The notes beneath the pieces were generated by a model. The model was not told the DNA's origin, ran no database searches, and saw nothing but the letters and a program-made list of their open reading frames with translations. Of a stretch of DNA of 63,388 nucleotides, positions 34,776-44,877 are shown piece after piece. The stretch is taken from positions 1-63,388 of the forward strand of contig DDII01000003.1 of the NCBI GenBank assembly GCA_002338445.1. The letters are read 5' to 3'. Both the position numbers and the translations under genes were made by a program. The DNA comes from Cellvibrionales bacterium UBA1854 (GTDB lineage: Bacteria > Pseudomonadota > Gammaproteobacteria > Pseudomonadales > Porticoccaceae). Positions within the stretch are counted from its first letter, which is position 1; each line of letters starts with the position of its first letter.

Positions 34776-36452
34776 TTAAAACATGGCCAGCTGGCGAATG
34801 TCAGACAGAAGACTTATGATGTCACCCATAAATCTTCCGGCATCTGCCCCATTCACAATTCTGTGATCATAAGACAGAGATAACGGTAAGAGGAGTCTCG
34901 GTTGAAATTCATTTCCGCTCCAGTGAGGCTTTATTGCGGCCTTTGAAACTCCAAGGATCGCCACCTCGGGTACATTTACAATTGGTGTAAAGTAATTACC
35001 CCCCAGTGTTCCCAAACTTGAAATTGTAAAACAACCTCCTTGCATGTCGACAACAGTTAGTTTCCCTTGACGAGCTTTTTCTGCTGCCCTAAGGACTTCT
35101 TCAGCAAGCTCCCAAATACCTTTTTTATCAACATCTTTTACCACAGGAACAACCAAGCCTCGTTGAGTATCGACGGCTATCCCAATGTTAATATACTTTC
35201 GTTGAAGGTATTCATTGGATTTTAATTCCAGGGATCGATTAAATTTGGAATTAACTCTTAAAGCAATCGCCACAGATTTTATTATAAAAGCAAGAGGCGT
35301 GATCTTAGTGCTCTTAGCTCTTGCCTCATCACTGAGCGATTTCCGAAATGACTCGAGCTCAGTTATATCAGCATCATCAAAATGCGTAACGTGCGGGATA
35401 GTTGACCAGCTGTGCTGCATATTGCGGGCAGTGAGTATCTCTACCTTACTTAATTTGACCCGCTCTACGGGCCCAAATGACTCAAAATCTACCTCTGGTT
35501 GTGGCGTCACATTATCACTGAAGGAGGATGAAACCCGTGGAGCACTAATATGTTGAGCCACATAACTGTTTAGGTCCTCTCGTGTGATACGTCCCCTAGG
35601 TCCCGAACCAGCAACATTTGTCAAATCTACTCCGAGCTCTCGTGCTGCAAGTCGGATAGATGGTCCGGCATAGACATCGCTGGAGCTATATTCCAGCGCA
35701 CTGACTACGGCCTCTGCTTCGGTCTGAGCTCCTCTTGCAACAGTTACATTTTTATCAGTGCCAGAGTTAGGCATCAATTCATTTGGGGAATCTAATAATG
35801 GCTCAACTAAATTAACTGCACCGCCACCTTCATCTAACACCGAGTCCGCTTTATTTGACTTCAGACGCACCACAGGATCCCCTGTGCTCAGCTTATCTGA
35901 CTCAAACGCGAGAAGCTCAATGACAGTGCCCGAAACGCTGGCAGGCACCTCCATGGATGCCTTGTCAGACTCTAATGTCACTAGAGTGTCTCCTTCACAG
36001 ACTCTGTCCCCGACAGAAACCGATACCTCTACCACCTCTAAGGCCTCAGAGCTTCCTGTGTCTGGAACAGAGGCAATAACAACTTCATTAGAAACGTCAC
36101 GCCCGTTGGAATCTGTCTTGACGTCATTTTGGTGATTTTGACAAACAGTTTTAGCGTTCGATTTTACATCACTCAGAATGATCTTTCCTTTAGCTTCGGA
36201 GGAGTCCCCAACGCTGTCGACCTCAATCTCGGCAATTGGGGCGCCGACCGTCACACTGTCACCTTCCTTAACGAGATAGCGGGATAAAACCCCCTCCGCA
36301 GTTGATGGAACATCCATACTCGCCTTATCAGATTCCAATACTAATATAGACTCGTCCAGCTCCACCCGTGCCCCTGGAGAAACAGCTAGCTCGATCACCT
36401 CAACGCTATCAACACCACCAAGATCAGGAACTACGATAACTTCGACCGCCAC
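34776..36452 (-). CDS. aceF: Pyruvate dehydrogenase E2, dihydrolipoyl acetyltransferase
   Basis: The acetyltransferase core of the pyruvate dehydrogenase complex. Two lipoyl domains carry the lipoylated Lys in ESDKASM at residues 43 and 164. An acidic linker leads to the E1/E3-binding domain (about 261-297, GPSIRLAARELGVDL). The catalytic domain has the active His at 530 in YDHRIVNGADAG. The start is GTG at 36452 behind TAGGTGG. At 558 residues, one lipoyl domain fewer than the three-lipoyl E. coli form. It lies 75 bp downstream of aceE. Confidence 0.96.
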   Translation of the reverse strand: MAVEVIVVPDLGGVDSVEVIELAVSPGARVELDESILVLESDKASMDVPSTAEGVLSRYLVKEGDSVTVGAPIAEIEVDSVGDSSEAKGKIILSDVKSNAKTVCQNHQNDVKTDSNGRDVSNEVVIASVPDTGSSEALEVVEVSVSVGDRVCEGDTLVTLESDKASMEVPASVSGTVIELLAFESDKLSTGDPVVRLKSNKADSVLDEGGGAVNLVEPLLDSPNELMPNSGTDKNVTVARGAQTEAEAVVSALEYSSSDVYAGPSIRLAARELGVDLTNVAGSGPRGRITREDLNSYVAQHISAPRVSSSFSDNVTPQPEVDFESFGPVERVKLSKVEILTARNMQHSWSTIPHVTHFDDADITELESFRKSLSDEARAKSTKITPLAFIIKSVAIALRVNSKFNRSLELKSNEYLQRKYINIGIAVDTQRGLVVPVVKDVDKKGIWELAEEVLRAAEKARQGKLTVVDMQGGCFTISSLGTLGGNYFTPIVNVPEVAILGVSKAAIKPHWSGNEFQPRLLLPLSLSYDHRIVNGADAGRFMGDIISLLSDIRQLAMF

Positions 36453-36527
36453 GACACCACCTAAATTTTTGCAAACACTTAATTAGATTTTTCAATATAG
36501 CAAAGTAAACTGACAATTGAAGCTGAT

Positions 36528-39176
36528 TTATATTGCGAGTGGATTACATTTTTCTGGATCTATTCCTAGCGAGGTAATTGCCTCTGATACAACATCCGCA
36601 TCCAACTTACCTTGGTCTGAGAGCGCTTTCAATGCAGTAACCACAATAAAATTTCTATCCACTTCAAAAAAGTATCTGAGCGACTCTCTGCTGTCGCTGC
36701 GACCGAAGCCATCAGTTCCCAATACATAGAGTGGCGAATGAATGAATGCTCTCAACTGTTCTCCATAATTTTTCATGTAATCTGTGGCAATAACCACCGG
36801 GCCATCACTATCAAGGAGCGCCCGCTCAACGAAAGAAACCTTGGGTTCATTTGTGGGATGGAGCAAATTCCATCTACGCACACTTTGTCCCTCACGCACC
36901 AATTGGTTTATGCTCGTTAAGCTCCATACATCAGAGTTTACATTATACCTCTGCAATAGTATTTCTTGAGCACAAAGAACCTCATTAAGTATCGTACCAG
37001 AACCCATAAGCTGTACCTTTAAATCTACTTCAGTCGATCTTTTTACTCGGTACATTCCCTTGATAATCCCTTCTTTGACATCAACTGGCATCGCAGGCTG
37101 GTGATAGTTTTCATTCATTGTGGTTATATAATAAAAGCAATTTTCACGCAGCTGAAACATTGTCTCCAAACCATTCTGTATTATCACCGCAAGTTCATAG
37201 CTGTATGTTGCGTCATAACTTCTGCAGTTAGGTAACGTATTCGCCAAAATATGGCTATGCCCATCCTGATGTTGTAATCCTTCTCCGTTTAATGTTGTTC
37301 GCCCCGCAGTTGCACCGATTAGAAACCCTCTAGCTTGACTATCTCCAGATGCCCACGCTAAATCACCAATTCGTTGAAAACCAAACATCGAATAAAATAT
37401 GTAGAAGGGAATCATTGGTAATGAATTTGTACTGTAGGAAGTCGAAAGGGCTAACCACGCCGACATGGCTCCAGCTTCATTTATCCCCTCTTCAAGAATT
37501 ACACCCTTTTTATCTTCCTTATAATACATGATTTGTTCACGATCATGTGGCGTATACTTTTGACCTGCCGAGCTATATATTCCTAGCTGACGGAACATTC
37601 CTTCCATCCCAAAAGTTCTCGCCTCATCAGGAACTATAGGTACCACAAATTTTCCTATGTTTGCATCTTTAACCAAAGCAGATAACACCCTCACAAACGC
37701 CATAGTTGTTGAAATAGCCCTTTCGCCGCTACTTTCAATCTGCTTCTTAAAAGCATCGAGTTCAGGAACATCCATAGCCGGAAATGCTGCAAGCCGATTG
37801 GGTATTGTGCCGCCCAATTTTCTGCGCTGTTGTTCCATGTAAATCATCTCTGGGCTATCATCAGGAGGGCGATAGTATGGGACGCTATTTAGTGCGTCAT
37901 CACTAATTGGAAGACCAAAACGATCTCTGAAGGACTTAAGCGCTTTTATATCTAATTTTTTAACCGAATGAGTATCATTAGCAGCCTCGCCAGCGCCACC
38001 TAATCCATAACCTTTTACTGTATGGGCCAATATCACTGAGGGCTTTCCTCTAAATTGAGAGGCCGCATGGTAAGCCGCAAAAACCTTGTAAGGGTCATGT
38101 CCTCCTCTATTTAATCCCATGATTTGATCATCAGTCATATCAGCGACCAGCTCTAAAAGTTCCGGATATTTTCCGAAGAAATGCTCTCTGGTATAGGCAC
38201 CGCCATTAAATTTGTAATTTTGTAGCTCTCCGTCATAAACCTCATTCATACGCTGCAATAGTAGCCCACTCTTATCTCTATCTAGAAGTACATCCCAATG
38301 TCGGCCCCAAACCACTTTAATAACGTTCCACCCCGCCCCTCGAAACACTCCCTCCAATTCTTGGATAATCTTTCCATTACCTCGAACAGGACCGTCCAAT
38401 CTTTGTAGATTACAATTTACTACAAAGATTAAATTTTCTAGTTGTTCCCGACCTGCAAGTGATATTGCGCCCAGAGTCTCTGGCTCGTCACATTCTCCAT
38501 CACCCAAAAAGGCCCATACTTTTCTATCTTTTCGGGGCAGAAGCCCCCGCGCAGACAAATATCTCATCACGTGCGCCTGATAAATAGCCTGAATTGGTCC
38601 AAGACCCATTGACACAGTAGGAAACTGCCAATAGTCTGGCATGAGCCAGGGATGTGGGTAAGAAGAAAGGCCATTACCGTCGACTTCTCTTCGGAAATTA
38701 TCTAATTGCTCCGCTGATATTCTCTTTTCAAGAAATGAACGAGCATAAATTCCAGGAGCGCTGTGCCCCTGATAAAAAATAAGGTCTCCCAACTGCTCCT
38801 CAGTTGAAGCACGAAAAAAGTGGTTGAAGCCGATTTCATAAAGCGTAGCAGCCGAGGCGAAACTCGCAATATGCCCGCCTATACCTGGAGATCTCTCATT
38901 TGCACGCATGACCATAGCCAAAGCATTCCAGCGAATCAGCGAGCGAATTTTTCGCTCCATGAAAAGGTCGCCAGGCAATGGTTTTTCATCTTTAGGAGAA
39001 ATAGTATTGCAGAAATTAGTAGTAGAGACACTTGGTACCGGAACAGATTGTGTTTGAGCATGAGCGCGGAGTTTTTCTAAGATAAACGCTGCTCTTTCGC
39101 TCCCGGAAAAACGATTTACTGAATCGAACGCGTCAAGCCACTCTTGAGTTTCTAATGGATCAAAGTCTTCAGGCAT
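36528..39176 (-). CDS. aceE: Pyruvate dehydrogenase E1 component, homodimeric
   Basis: Thiamine-diphosphate enzyme that decarboxylates pyruvate and acetylates lipoyl-E2. The TPP-binding motif is GDGECDEPETLGA with the distal Asn in VVNCN. Further signatures are GAYTREHFFGKYPEL and SWLALSTSYSTNSL-like loop segments near the active site. The ATG at 39176 (PEDFDPLETQEW) is preferred over a GTG at 39188 and gives 882 residues. There is no PdhR regulator upstream and no lpd downstream of aceF, so regulation and E3 supply must come from elsewhere. Confidence 0.95.
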   Translation of the reverse strand: MPEDFDPLETQEWLDAFDSVNRFSGSERAAFILEKLRAHAQTQSVPVPSVSTTNFCNTISPKDEKPLPGDLFMERKIRSLIRWNALAMVMRANERSPGIGGHIASFASAATLYEIGFNHFFRASTEEQLGDLIFYQGHSAPGIYARSFLEKRISAEQLDNFRREVDGNGLSSYPHPWLMPDYWQFPTVSMGLGPIQAIYQAHVMRYLSARGLLPRKDRKVWAFLGDGECDEPETLGAISLAGREQLENLIFVVNCNLQRLDGPVRGNGKIIQELEGVFRGAGWNVIKVVWGRHWDVLLDRDKSGLLLQRMNEVYDGELQNYKFNGGAYTREHFFGKYPELLELVADMTDDQIMGLNRGGHDPYKVFAAYHAASQFRGKPSVILAHTVKGYGLGGAGEAANDTHSVKKLDIKALKSFRDRFGLPISDDALNSVPYYRPPDDSPEMIYMEQQRRKLGGTIPNRLAAFPAMDVPELDAFKKQIESSGERAISTTMAFVRVLSALVKDANIGKFVVPIVPDEARTFGMEGMFRQLGIYSSAGQKYTPHDREQIMYYKEDKKGVILEEGINEAGAMSAWLALSTSYSTNSLPMIPFYIFYSMFGFQRIGDLAWASGDSQARGFLIGATAGRTTLNGEGLQHQDGHSHILANTLPNCRSYDATYSYELAVIIQNGLETMFQLRENCFYYITTMNENYHQPAMPVDVKEGIIKGMYRVKRSTEVDLKVQLMGSGTILNEVLCAQEILLQRYNVNSDVWSLTSINQLVREGQSVRRWNLLHPTNEPKVSFVERALLDSDGPVVIATDYMKNYGEQLRAFIHSPLYVLGTDGFGRSDSRESLRYFFEVDRNFIVVTALKALSDQGKLDADVVSEAITSLGIDPEKCNPLAI

Positions 39177-39462
39177 GGGATTCCGCACTCCAGAGGCGAT
39201 TCTTTAAAGCCTAGTCCGATATTTTTTATAAACTTGCAACTATGAATATGTACTGAAACTACAGCAGAGCAGGTCACTCTTCGTATGCCGATTGTACTTC
39301 GATCAGTACTGCCGTTTCAATAGCTAGAAAGTCGATATAAAACAATTCGTTAAAATTAAAATCTCGACTTGTAGAATATTTACACCTTTTTGAGCAGTTC
39401 CCACTCACCTTTCCACAAACAATGTCGAATACCTGTGGAACCACTGTAACAAAATGGGTAGT

Positions 39463-40536
39463 TTAATCTTGGACAACTATATTTGATTCTGATATTGGCC
39501 ATGCCTTGTATACTGCATTAACCAGGGTAGCTAAAGGTATAGCAAAAAAAACTCCCCAAAATCCCCAAATACCCCCAAAAATTAAAACGGCAGATATTAT
39601 TGCAACCGGATGCAAGTTAACAACCTCAGAAAATAGAAGGGGAACTAATAGATTTCCGTCCAAAAATTGTATAACCAAATATACAGTGAGTAGCCAGAGG
39701 AATTCGGAACCCCAACCCCACTGCGCATACCCAACCATGAGAACCGGTATCGTAACCAAAGTAGCTCCTATATATGGTACTAGCACAGAAAGACCAACAA
39801 GCATCGCAAGTAACGCAGCATATTTGAGATCTAAATATACGAAAGCTATCAAAGAAGTGAACCCAACGAGTATTATTTCAATAAATTTTCCACGGATGTA
39901 ATTTGAACATTGCGATTCCATTTCAAACCAAATTGAATTCAACACGGGACGTTTGGAGGGCAAGAGCTCTGAAACAAATGATACAAGCAAGTCTTTATCC
40001 TTTAGCATAAAAAAGACTAACAAAGGAACCAGGATTAAATAAATAGCAATTGAAAGGAGCCCAGGAAAACTACTTATGGATAAACTGAAAAGTTGCTCAG
40101 CGATTTCACCTAATTCTTCTGTGACACGTAAGCCAATAGCATTAAACTGATCTGCCGTGACGTAGTCTGCATATTTTTCAGGAACACTCGCGACAATATC
40201 TTGTATGTTGGCCAAAATAATGGGAGTTTCGCCAACCAACACTTTCATTTGACGTCCGACCACGGGTATGAATCCAATAATCAGTGAAAGCATGCCAACG
40301 ATGAATATTATGTAAGACAAACTCATAGCCACAGATCGTGAGACACCCAAACTGCATATTTTGTTCACCATTCCTTGTAGAAGAAAAGCAATTATTATAG
40401 ATACCAACAATGGACCAAGCACACCACCAAAAGTCATCAAAATAAGCACCGAGGTGACAAGAATAATACTAAGCAGCACCGCCTCACTGGTGCCGAAGTA
40501 TTTATCTAGCCAATTTAATACCGTCTCTTTAATCAT
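39463..40536 (-). CDS. perM: AI-2E (PerM) family transporter
   Basis: A polytopic inner-membrane protein of 357 residues with about eight hydrophobic helices and the conserved C-terminal block GNLLVPLLFSEVVNLHPVAI. Family members export AI-2-like compounds or act in Na+/H+ exchange; PerM is only generically defined. Gene order argues for perM, because in E. coli it is likewise divergent from bepA (here the starts are about 160 bp apart). Confidence 0.88.
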   Translation of the reverse strand: MIKETVLNWLDKYFGTSEAVLLSIILVTSVLILMTFGGVLGPLLVSIIIAFLLQGMVNKICSLGVSRSVAMSLSYIIFIVGMLSLIIGFIPVVGRQMKVLVGETPIILANIQDIVASVPEKYADYVTADQFNAIGLRVTEELGEIAEQLFSLSISSFPGLLSIAIYLILVPLLVFFMLKDKDLLVSFVSELLPSKRPVLNSIWFEMESQCSNYIRGKFIEIILVGFTSLIAFVYLDLKYAALLAMLVGLSVLVPYIGATLVTIPVLMVGYAQWGWGSEFLWLLTVYLVIQFLDGNLLVPLLFSEVVNLHPVAIISAVLIFGGIWGFWGVFFAIPLATLVNAVYKAWPISESNIVVQD

Positions 40537-40694
40537 CAAAATTTGCTCACGTTTGAATAAAGCACTATTCTCCTGCCATCTAATATACCCAAAAGTTGTG
40601 ACAAGTTTACTATTTTTCTTGTTAAAAAAAGTCCAGCAGAAGAAATGTATAAGATTATGGATATAAGTGCAAAATACAACAGTGAAACAACTAC

Positions 40695-42155
40695 ATGAGC
40701 TCGTCTAAAAAAAGATTTTGCTGGAGAATAGCCCTCTACGTGTGCTACACGATATTTTACACTGTCCAAAGTGTGAATGCAGAGATCAACCTTCCAGTAT
40801 TGGGGGACACTAGCTCCTCAATCGTCTCCCCCCAGCAAGAATACCTTATCGGGCGAAGCTGGCTGAAGGCCTTCCGCTCCAGAGTTCCCGAGTATAATGA
40901 CCCCCTTGTAACAGAGTATCTTGAAAATTTACTCCTAAATCTTGCGACTTATAGTGAACTAAAAGACACACAACTGGAACTTATTATAATTGACAATCAA
41001 ACCATGAATGCTTTCGCTGTCCCAGGCGGGGTAATCGGGGTTCATATCGGAATTTTTAATTATGCTAAGTCTGAGGATCAACTGGCCTCTGTCCTCGCAC
41101 ATGAACTTGCGCATCTAAGCCAGAGACATTTTGCGAGAGGCATCGAAGAAAGACGAAAAAATGCCTCTCTGGGTATGGGCGGCTTACTTGCTGGTTTAAT
41201 TATTGCCGCAACAGGTAATTCGGATGCGGGAACCGCATTAATCTCCGCATCACAGGCCGCCTCCCTTGAGAATAGGTTAAGGTACAGTCGCAGCAATGAG
41301 AAGGAGGCAGACAGAATCGGTTTTCAGACTATCCAAAATTCTGGCAGAGACCCGAGAGCAGTGGGCCAGATGTTTGAACAGATGCTTGCGGCTAAAAGAC
41401 ACGCCGGCAATCAGCCACCAGAATTCTTGCTCACTCACCCGATCACTGAAAAACGCATATCCGATGCTAAAAATCGTATGCTACGGCTCCCAAAAAAGTA
41501 TTATCCATTAAGCGAGACCTATAATTTTATTCGTGTCAGAACAATGACACAAAATATCAGTAGCCCTAAGGAAAAGATTAAACATTTCCGTCATCAGCTT
41601 CAAAACACGTATTTTAATCTGGATCCAATAAAATATGGTCTCACTTTGGCCTTGATCCAAAATAGGGATTATTTGGAGGCGAGGAAAATAATTAATGAAC
41701 TCATCACTAAGGAGCCTGATCAATTTATTTTCAAATATACTAGCATAGAGTTAGACATCGCCGCTCAACATCTCCATAAAGCCAAACAAAAGATTAGGGA
41801 GTTATTAAAAATTCGTCCTAAAAGCTTTCCTTTGAGATTTCTTAATTCAATGGTTCTTTGGAAAGATAAACGTTATGAAAAAGCTATAAAAATCTTGAAA
41901 GATTTATCTCGAGAGCGTCCCTATGATCCAAATTTATGGTTTCAACTTGCCGAAGTTAGAGGCTTGGCAGGTGACATCTCGGGGGTGCACCTTGCCCGTG
42001 CAGAATACTTTATATTAGTGGGCGCTTTCAAGAGAGCGGAACATCAGCTCTCGATTGCAGCGAAACTTCTAAAAGAAGATTTTAAACAAAACGCCATTAT
42101 ACAGCAACGACTACAAGATTTGGTAGTAATTGCGAAGAGAGTCTCTAGCCTGTGA
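40695..42155 (+). CDS. bepA: Beta-barrel assembly-enhancing metalloprotease BepA
   Basis: A periplasmic M48 protease and chaperone for outer-membrane proteins such as LptD. A signal peptide (about residues 1-29, ending VNA) precedes the protease domain with the zinc motif HELAH and the third ligand region NEKEADRIG. TPR repeats follow from about residue 305, including RKIINELITKEPD and AKQKIRELLKIRP. The 486 residues match E. coli (487). Confidence 0.94.
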   Translation: MSSSKKRFCWRIALYVCYTIFYTVQSVNAEINLPVLGDTSSSIVSPQQEYLIGRSWLKAFRSRVPEYNDPLVTEYLENLLLNLATYSELKDTQLELIIIDNQTMNAFAVPGGVIGVHIGIFNYAKSEDQLASVLAHELAHLSQRHFARGIEERRKNASLGMGGLLAGLIIAATGNSDAGTALISASQAASLENRLRYSRSNEKEADRIGFQTIQNSGRDPRAVGQMFEQMLAAKRHAGNQPPEFLLTHPITEKRISDAKNRMLRLPKKYYPLSETYNFIRVRTMTQNISSPKEKIKHFRHQLQNTYFNLDPIKYGLTLALIQNRDYLEARKIINELITKEPDQFIFKYTSIELDIAAQHLHKAKQKIRELLKIRPKSFPLRFLNSMVLWKDKRYEKAIKILKDLSRERPYDPNLWFQLAEVRGLAGDISGVHLARAEYFILVGAFKRAEHQLSIAAKLLKEDFKQNAIIQQRLQDLVVIAKRVSSL

Positions 42156-42191
42156 ATAATTACTTTTAGCCAAATAGTAGACGATTGCCTG

Positions 42192-43247
42192 TCACTTTTT
42201 GAAATCTAACATTCTGTTAAGCGCAACCATTGCCTTGTCAGCAATAAGGGGGTCCACGTGTACCTCATTTTTTTCAGAAGTAAGACAATCTAGCAGACCC
42301 TCCATTGTATTCATCGCCATCCAAGGACAATCCCCGCAGCTAATACAAGTAGCTCCGTTACCTGCAGTGGGAGCCATTAAGAGCTGCTTATCTGGCACAG
42401 CTTGCTGCATTTTATACAGGATTCCACGGTCTGTTGCTACTATTAGCTGAGGGTTTGGCATTTCCCGAGCGGCTGAAATTAGCTGTGAGGTGGACCCAAC
42501 AAAATCTGCCAAATCGACAACTCCTTTTGGCGATTCTGGGTGAACAAGAATAGCAGCATCAGGATATATGTTAAGCATATTCAAGACTCCTTGGACCTTG
42601 AATTCCTCATGAACTACACAACTTCCATCCCAAAGAAGCATATCTGCACCCGTTTCTCTCTGAACATAGCTACCAAGATATCTATCAGGCGCCCAGAGAA
42701 TTTTTTCTCCTCGAGAATCCAAGAAGTCGATCACTTCTACAGCAATCCTGGAGGTCACTACCCAATCCGCTCGAGCTTTAACAGCTGCGGAAGTATTTGC
42801 ATAAACGACTACGGTTCTATCGGGATTGTCGTCGCAAAATGCTTCGAATTGATTTGCTGGACAACCAATATCCAGAGAGCATGTTGCATAAGCAGAAGGC
42901 ATCAAAATTCGCTTACACGGGGAGATGATCTTGGCTGTTTCACCCATGAAAGCGACCCCAGCAATGATGAGGACCTGCGATTCTGCCCGTTGACCAAAAC
43001 GCGCCATCTCGAGTGAGTCAGAAACAATTCCCCCAGTTTCCTCAGCAAGTGATTGTATAGCGGGATTAGTGTAATAATGAGCAATTAGACTTACGTTTTT
43101 ATCCTCTAGCAAATCTCTGAGCTGCTTCAAAGTATCTGCTTCATCAGACTTTGGATTTTGTGATCGAATAGGGATCTTGTTCAAGTACCGTCGCACCTGT
43201 TCTCGAGGACTTGCATTTTTCAATAATTTTTCGGAATCAAGGGCCAT
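42192..43247 (-). CDS. nadA: Quinolinate synthase A
   Basis: Condenses iminoaspartate and dihydroxyacetone phosphate to quinolinate in NAD biosynthesis, using a 4Fe-4S cluster. Cysteine-bearing signatures are MPSAYATCSLDIGCPANQF and ATCISCGDCPWMAMN, with LLWDGSCVVHEEF between. Length is 351 residues (E. coli 347). The partner nadB is not in the window. Confidence 0.95.
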   Translation of the reverse strand: MALDSEKLLKNASPREQVRRYLNKIPIRSQNPKSDEADTLKQLRDLLEDKNVSLIAHYYTNPAIQSLAEETGGIVSDSLEMARFGQRAESQVLIIAGVAFMGETAKIISPCKRILMPSAYATCSLDIGCPANQFEAFCDDNPDRTVVVYANTSAAVKARADWVVTSRIAVEVIDFLDSRGEKILWAPDRYLGSYVQRETGADMLLWDGSCVVHEEFKVQGVLNMLNIYPDAAILVHPESPKGVVDLADFVGSTSQLISAAREMPNPQLIVATDRGILYKMQQAVPDKQLLMAPTAGNGATCISCGDCPWMAMNTMEGLLDCLTSEKNEVHVDPLIADKAMVALNRMLDFKK

Positions 43248-43345
43248 AGTCGACTCCCACGTATCCGTCCAAACCCGCCTGGGCTATGTTCATTTTCATT
43301 TTGTGAATTGTATAGTTTTCGACTTAGTATACTCGTGATGGGATA

Positions 43346-43474
43346 CTATAGCGTAGAAAGTATATATACAAATGCACTGACAACGATAATTAGCACCACT
43401 ACCGCTGCAATAGCGTCGACGCGGCTGTCGTCTGTATCCCTGACATCACTGGATTTTGATTCATGTTCTGCCAT
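43346..43474 (-). CDS. Small single-pass membrane protein, 42 residues
   Basis: I found this by reading the gap upstream of nadA. ATG at 43474 to TAG at 43346-43348 encodes a charged N-terminal half (MAEHESKSSDVRDTDDSR) followed by one hydrophobic helix (AIAAVVVLIIVVSAFVYIL) and a short tail. AGAAGAGA lies about ten bases upstream. The sharp charged/hydrophobic partition argues for a real protein. A 98-bp gap separates it from nadA, so cotranscription is possible. No family was recognised. Confidence 0.5.
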   Translation of the reverse strand: MAEHESKSSDVRDTDDSRVDAIAAVVVLIIVVSAFVYILSTL

Positions 43475-43703
43475 TGCACTTTTTCTCTTCTGATCAGATT
43501 GTGTATACTAGCAATCAAGATTACTAGTGTCGCGCCGATTTGACCAAAACTTACACTTTTAGTGTACTTGAAAGCGAACACGTTTAGATCAGTGTCTTTC
43601 AAAAATTCAGCTATTACTTTGTATTAAAGATATTCGACCGCACTTTTAGTGATCCTTTGTTAATTTATACTTTAGTGAAATAAGGTTCGAGAAATAAGTA
43701 TTG

Positions 43704-44861
43704 ATGCATGAAAGTCTAAATCAACTGTTCTTTTTTATCTTTAGCGGTGCCGCGATACTCGCAACCCTTGCGCTCTTTGGTCGCCAACCACTTATCATCG
43801 CGTACATACTGCTCGGAGTTTTAATCGGGCCTTACTCACTTCAATGGGTAACCGATATCGAGACTATATCTTCAATTTCTGAAATCGGAATAATCTTCCT
43901 TTTATTTCTCTTGGGTCTTGATATGCAGCCAAAAGCACTTGTTAAAGTGTTACGCCAAGCTACTCAATCGACAATAATCAGCTCAATTCTTTTTGGCATT
44001 ACCGGATATTCTTTGGGACATATTTTTGGTTTCTCACGACTGGAGAACCTGATTATTGGAGTTTCAATGATCTTTTCAAGTACGATCATTGGAATAAAAC
44101 TACTACCCACCACGGTGCTTCACCACAAGCATTCTGGAGAGTTAATGGTGGGAATGTTGCTAATGCAAGACTTTCTGGCGATTATTGTGTTGCTTCTGTT
44201 AATGTCAGGCAATGTAAATGTAAGAGAGCTTACGCTTACCTTTTTAGCCTTGCCTCTGCTAATTTTTGGAGCATTTGCAATTGTTCGCTTTTTACTGCTA
44301 CCTCTATTCACAAGGTTTGAGCAAATCGGCGAGTATATTTTTCTGATCGCAATAGGGTGGTGCCTGGGAACCTCTGAAGCTGCCGCTCAATTTGGTTTAT
44401 CGAGAGAAATAGGAGCATTTATCGCCGGTATCTCCATCGCCACATGCCCCCTTTCAAAACATATTGCTCTCAGCCTAAAACCCTTGCGCGACTTCTTTTT
44501 GGTTTTGTTTTTTTTCTCTCTGGGAAGCGGATTCAACATAAACCTAATTCCGAAAATAGGTTTAGCGGTTTTATTTTTTACTTGCATCGTGCTCGCAATC
44601 AAGCCACTGACCTATTTCTATCTTTTACGATCCCAGAGCGAATCTCCATCTTTGGCTTGGGATATTGGGTTTAGATTAGGTCAAAACAGTGAATTTTCAT
44701 TATTAATCGCCTACATGGCGTTTAATAACAACCTTATTGGAACCGAAGCATCGCACCTCATTCAAGCAGTGGCGATCATGACCTTCGTCTTCTCGAGTTA
44801 TATTGTAGTATTAAAATTTCCGACCCCGATCGCCACAGATGAGAGACTCCGGCGAGACTGA
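43704..44861 (+). CDS. Kef-type cation:proton antiporter, membrane domain only
   Basis: A monovalent cation/proton antiporter-2 family member of 385 residues with about eleven hydrophobic helices. LGVLIGPYSL, FLLFLLGLDMQPKALVKV and GISIATCPLSKHI are characteristic. It stops after the membrane domain; no C-terminal RCK/TrkA-N nucleotide-binding domain follows. The ion (K+ or Na+) is unknown. The ATG at 43704 follows a TTG. It is convergent with sohB, 16 bp apart. Confidence 0.88.
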   Translation: MHESLNQLFFFIFSGAAILATLALFGRQPLIIAYILLGVLIGPYSLQWVTDIETISSISEIGIIFLLFLLGLDMQPKALVKVLRQATQSTIISSILFGITGYSLGHIFGFSRLENLIIGVSMIFSSTIIGIKLLPTTVLHHKHSGELMVGMLLMQDFLAIIVLLLLMSGNVNVRELTLTFLALPLLIFGAFAIVRFLLLPLFTRFEQIGEYIFLIAIGWCLGTSEAAAQFGLSREIGAFIAGISIATCPLSKHIALSLKPLRDFFLVLFFFSLGSGFNINLIPKIGLAVLFFTCIVLAIKPLTYFYLLRSQSESPSLAWDIGFRLGQNSEFSLLIAYMAFNNNLIGTEASHLIQAVAIMTFVFSSYIVVLKFPTPIATDERLRRD

Positions 44862-44877
44862 GTTATTCTGTGCTCAT

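Noticed and set aside
35215..36135. Long plus-strand frames inside aceF
   Set aside because: They are antisense shadows of a well-conserved E2 gene and carry no recognisable domain.
43308..43493. A plus-strand 61-codon frame in the same gap
   Set aside because: It is the antisense of the small membrane ORF, with serine and threonine runs typical of a shadow frame.
43399..43602. A minus-strand 67-codon frame overlapping the small membrane ORF
   Set aside because: It is in another frame, begins far from any ribosome-binding site, and its hydrophobic part is less regular than that of the 42-residue ORF.
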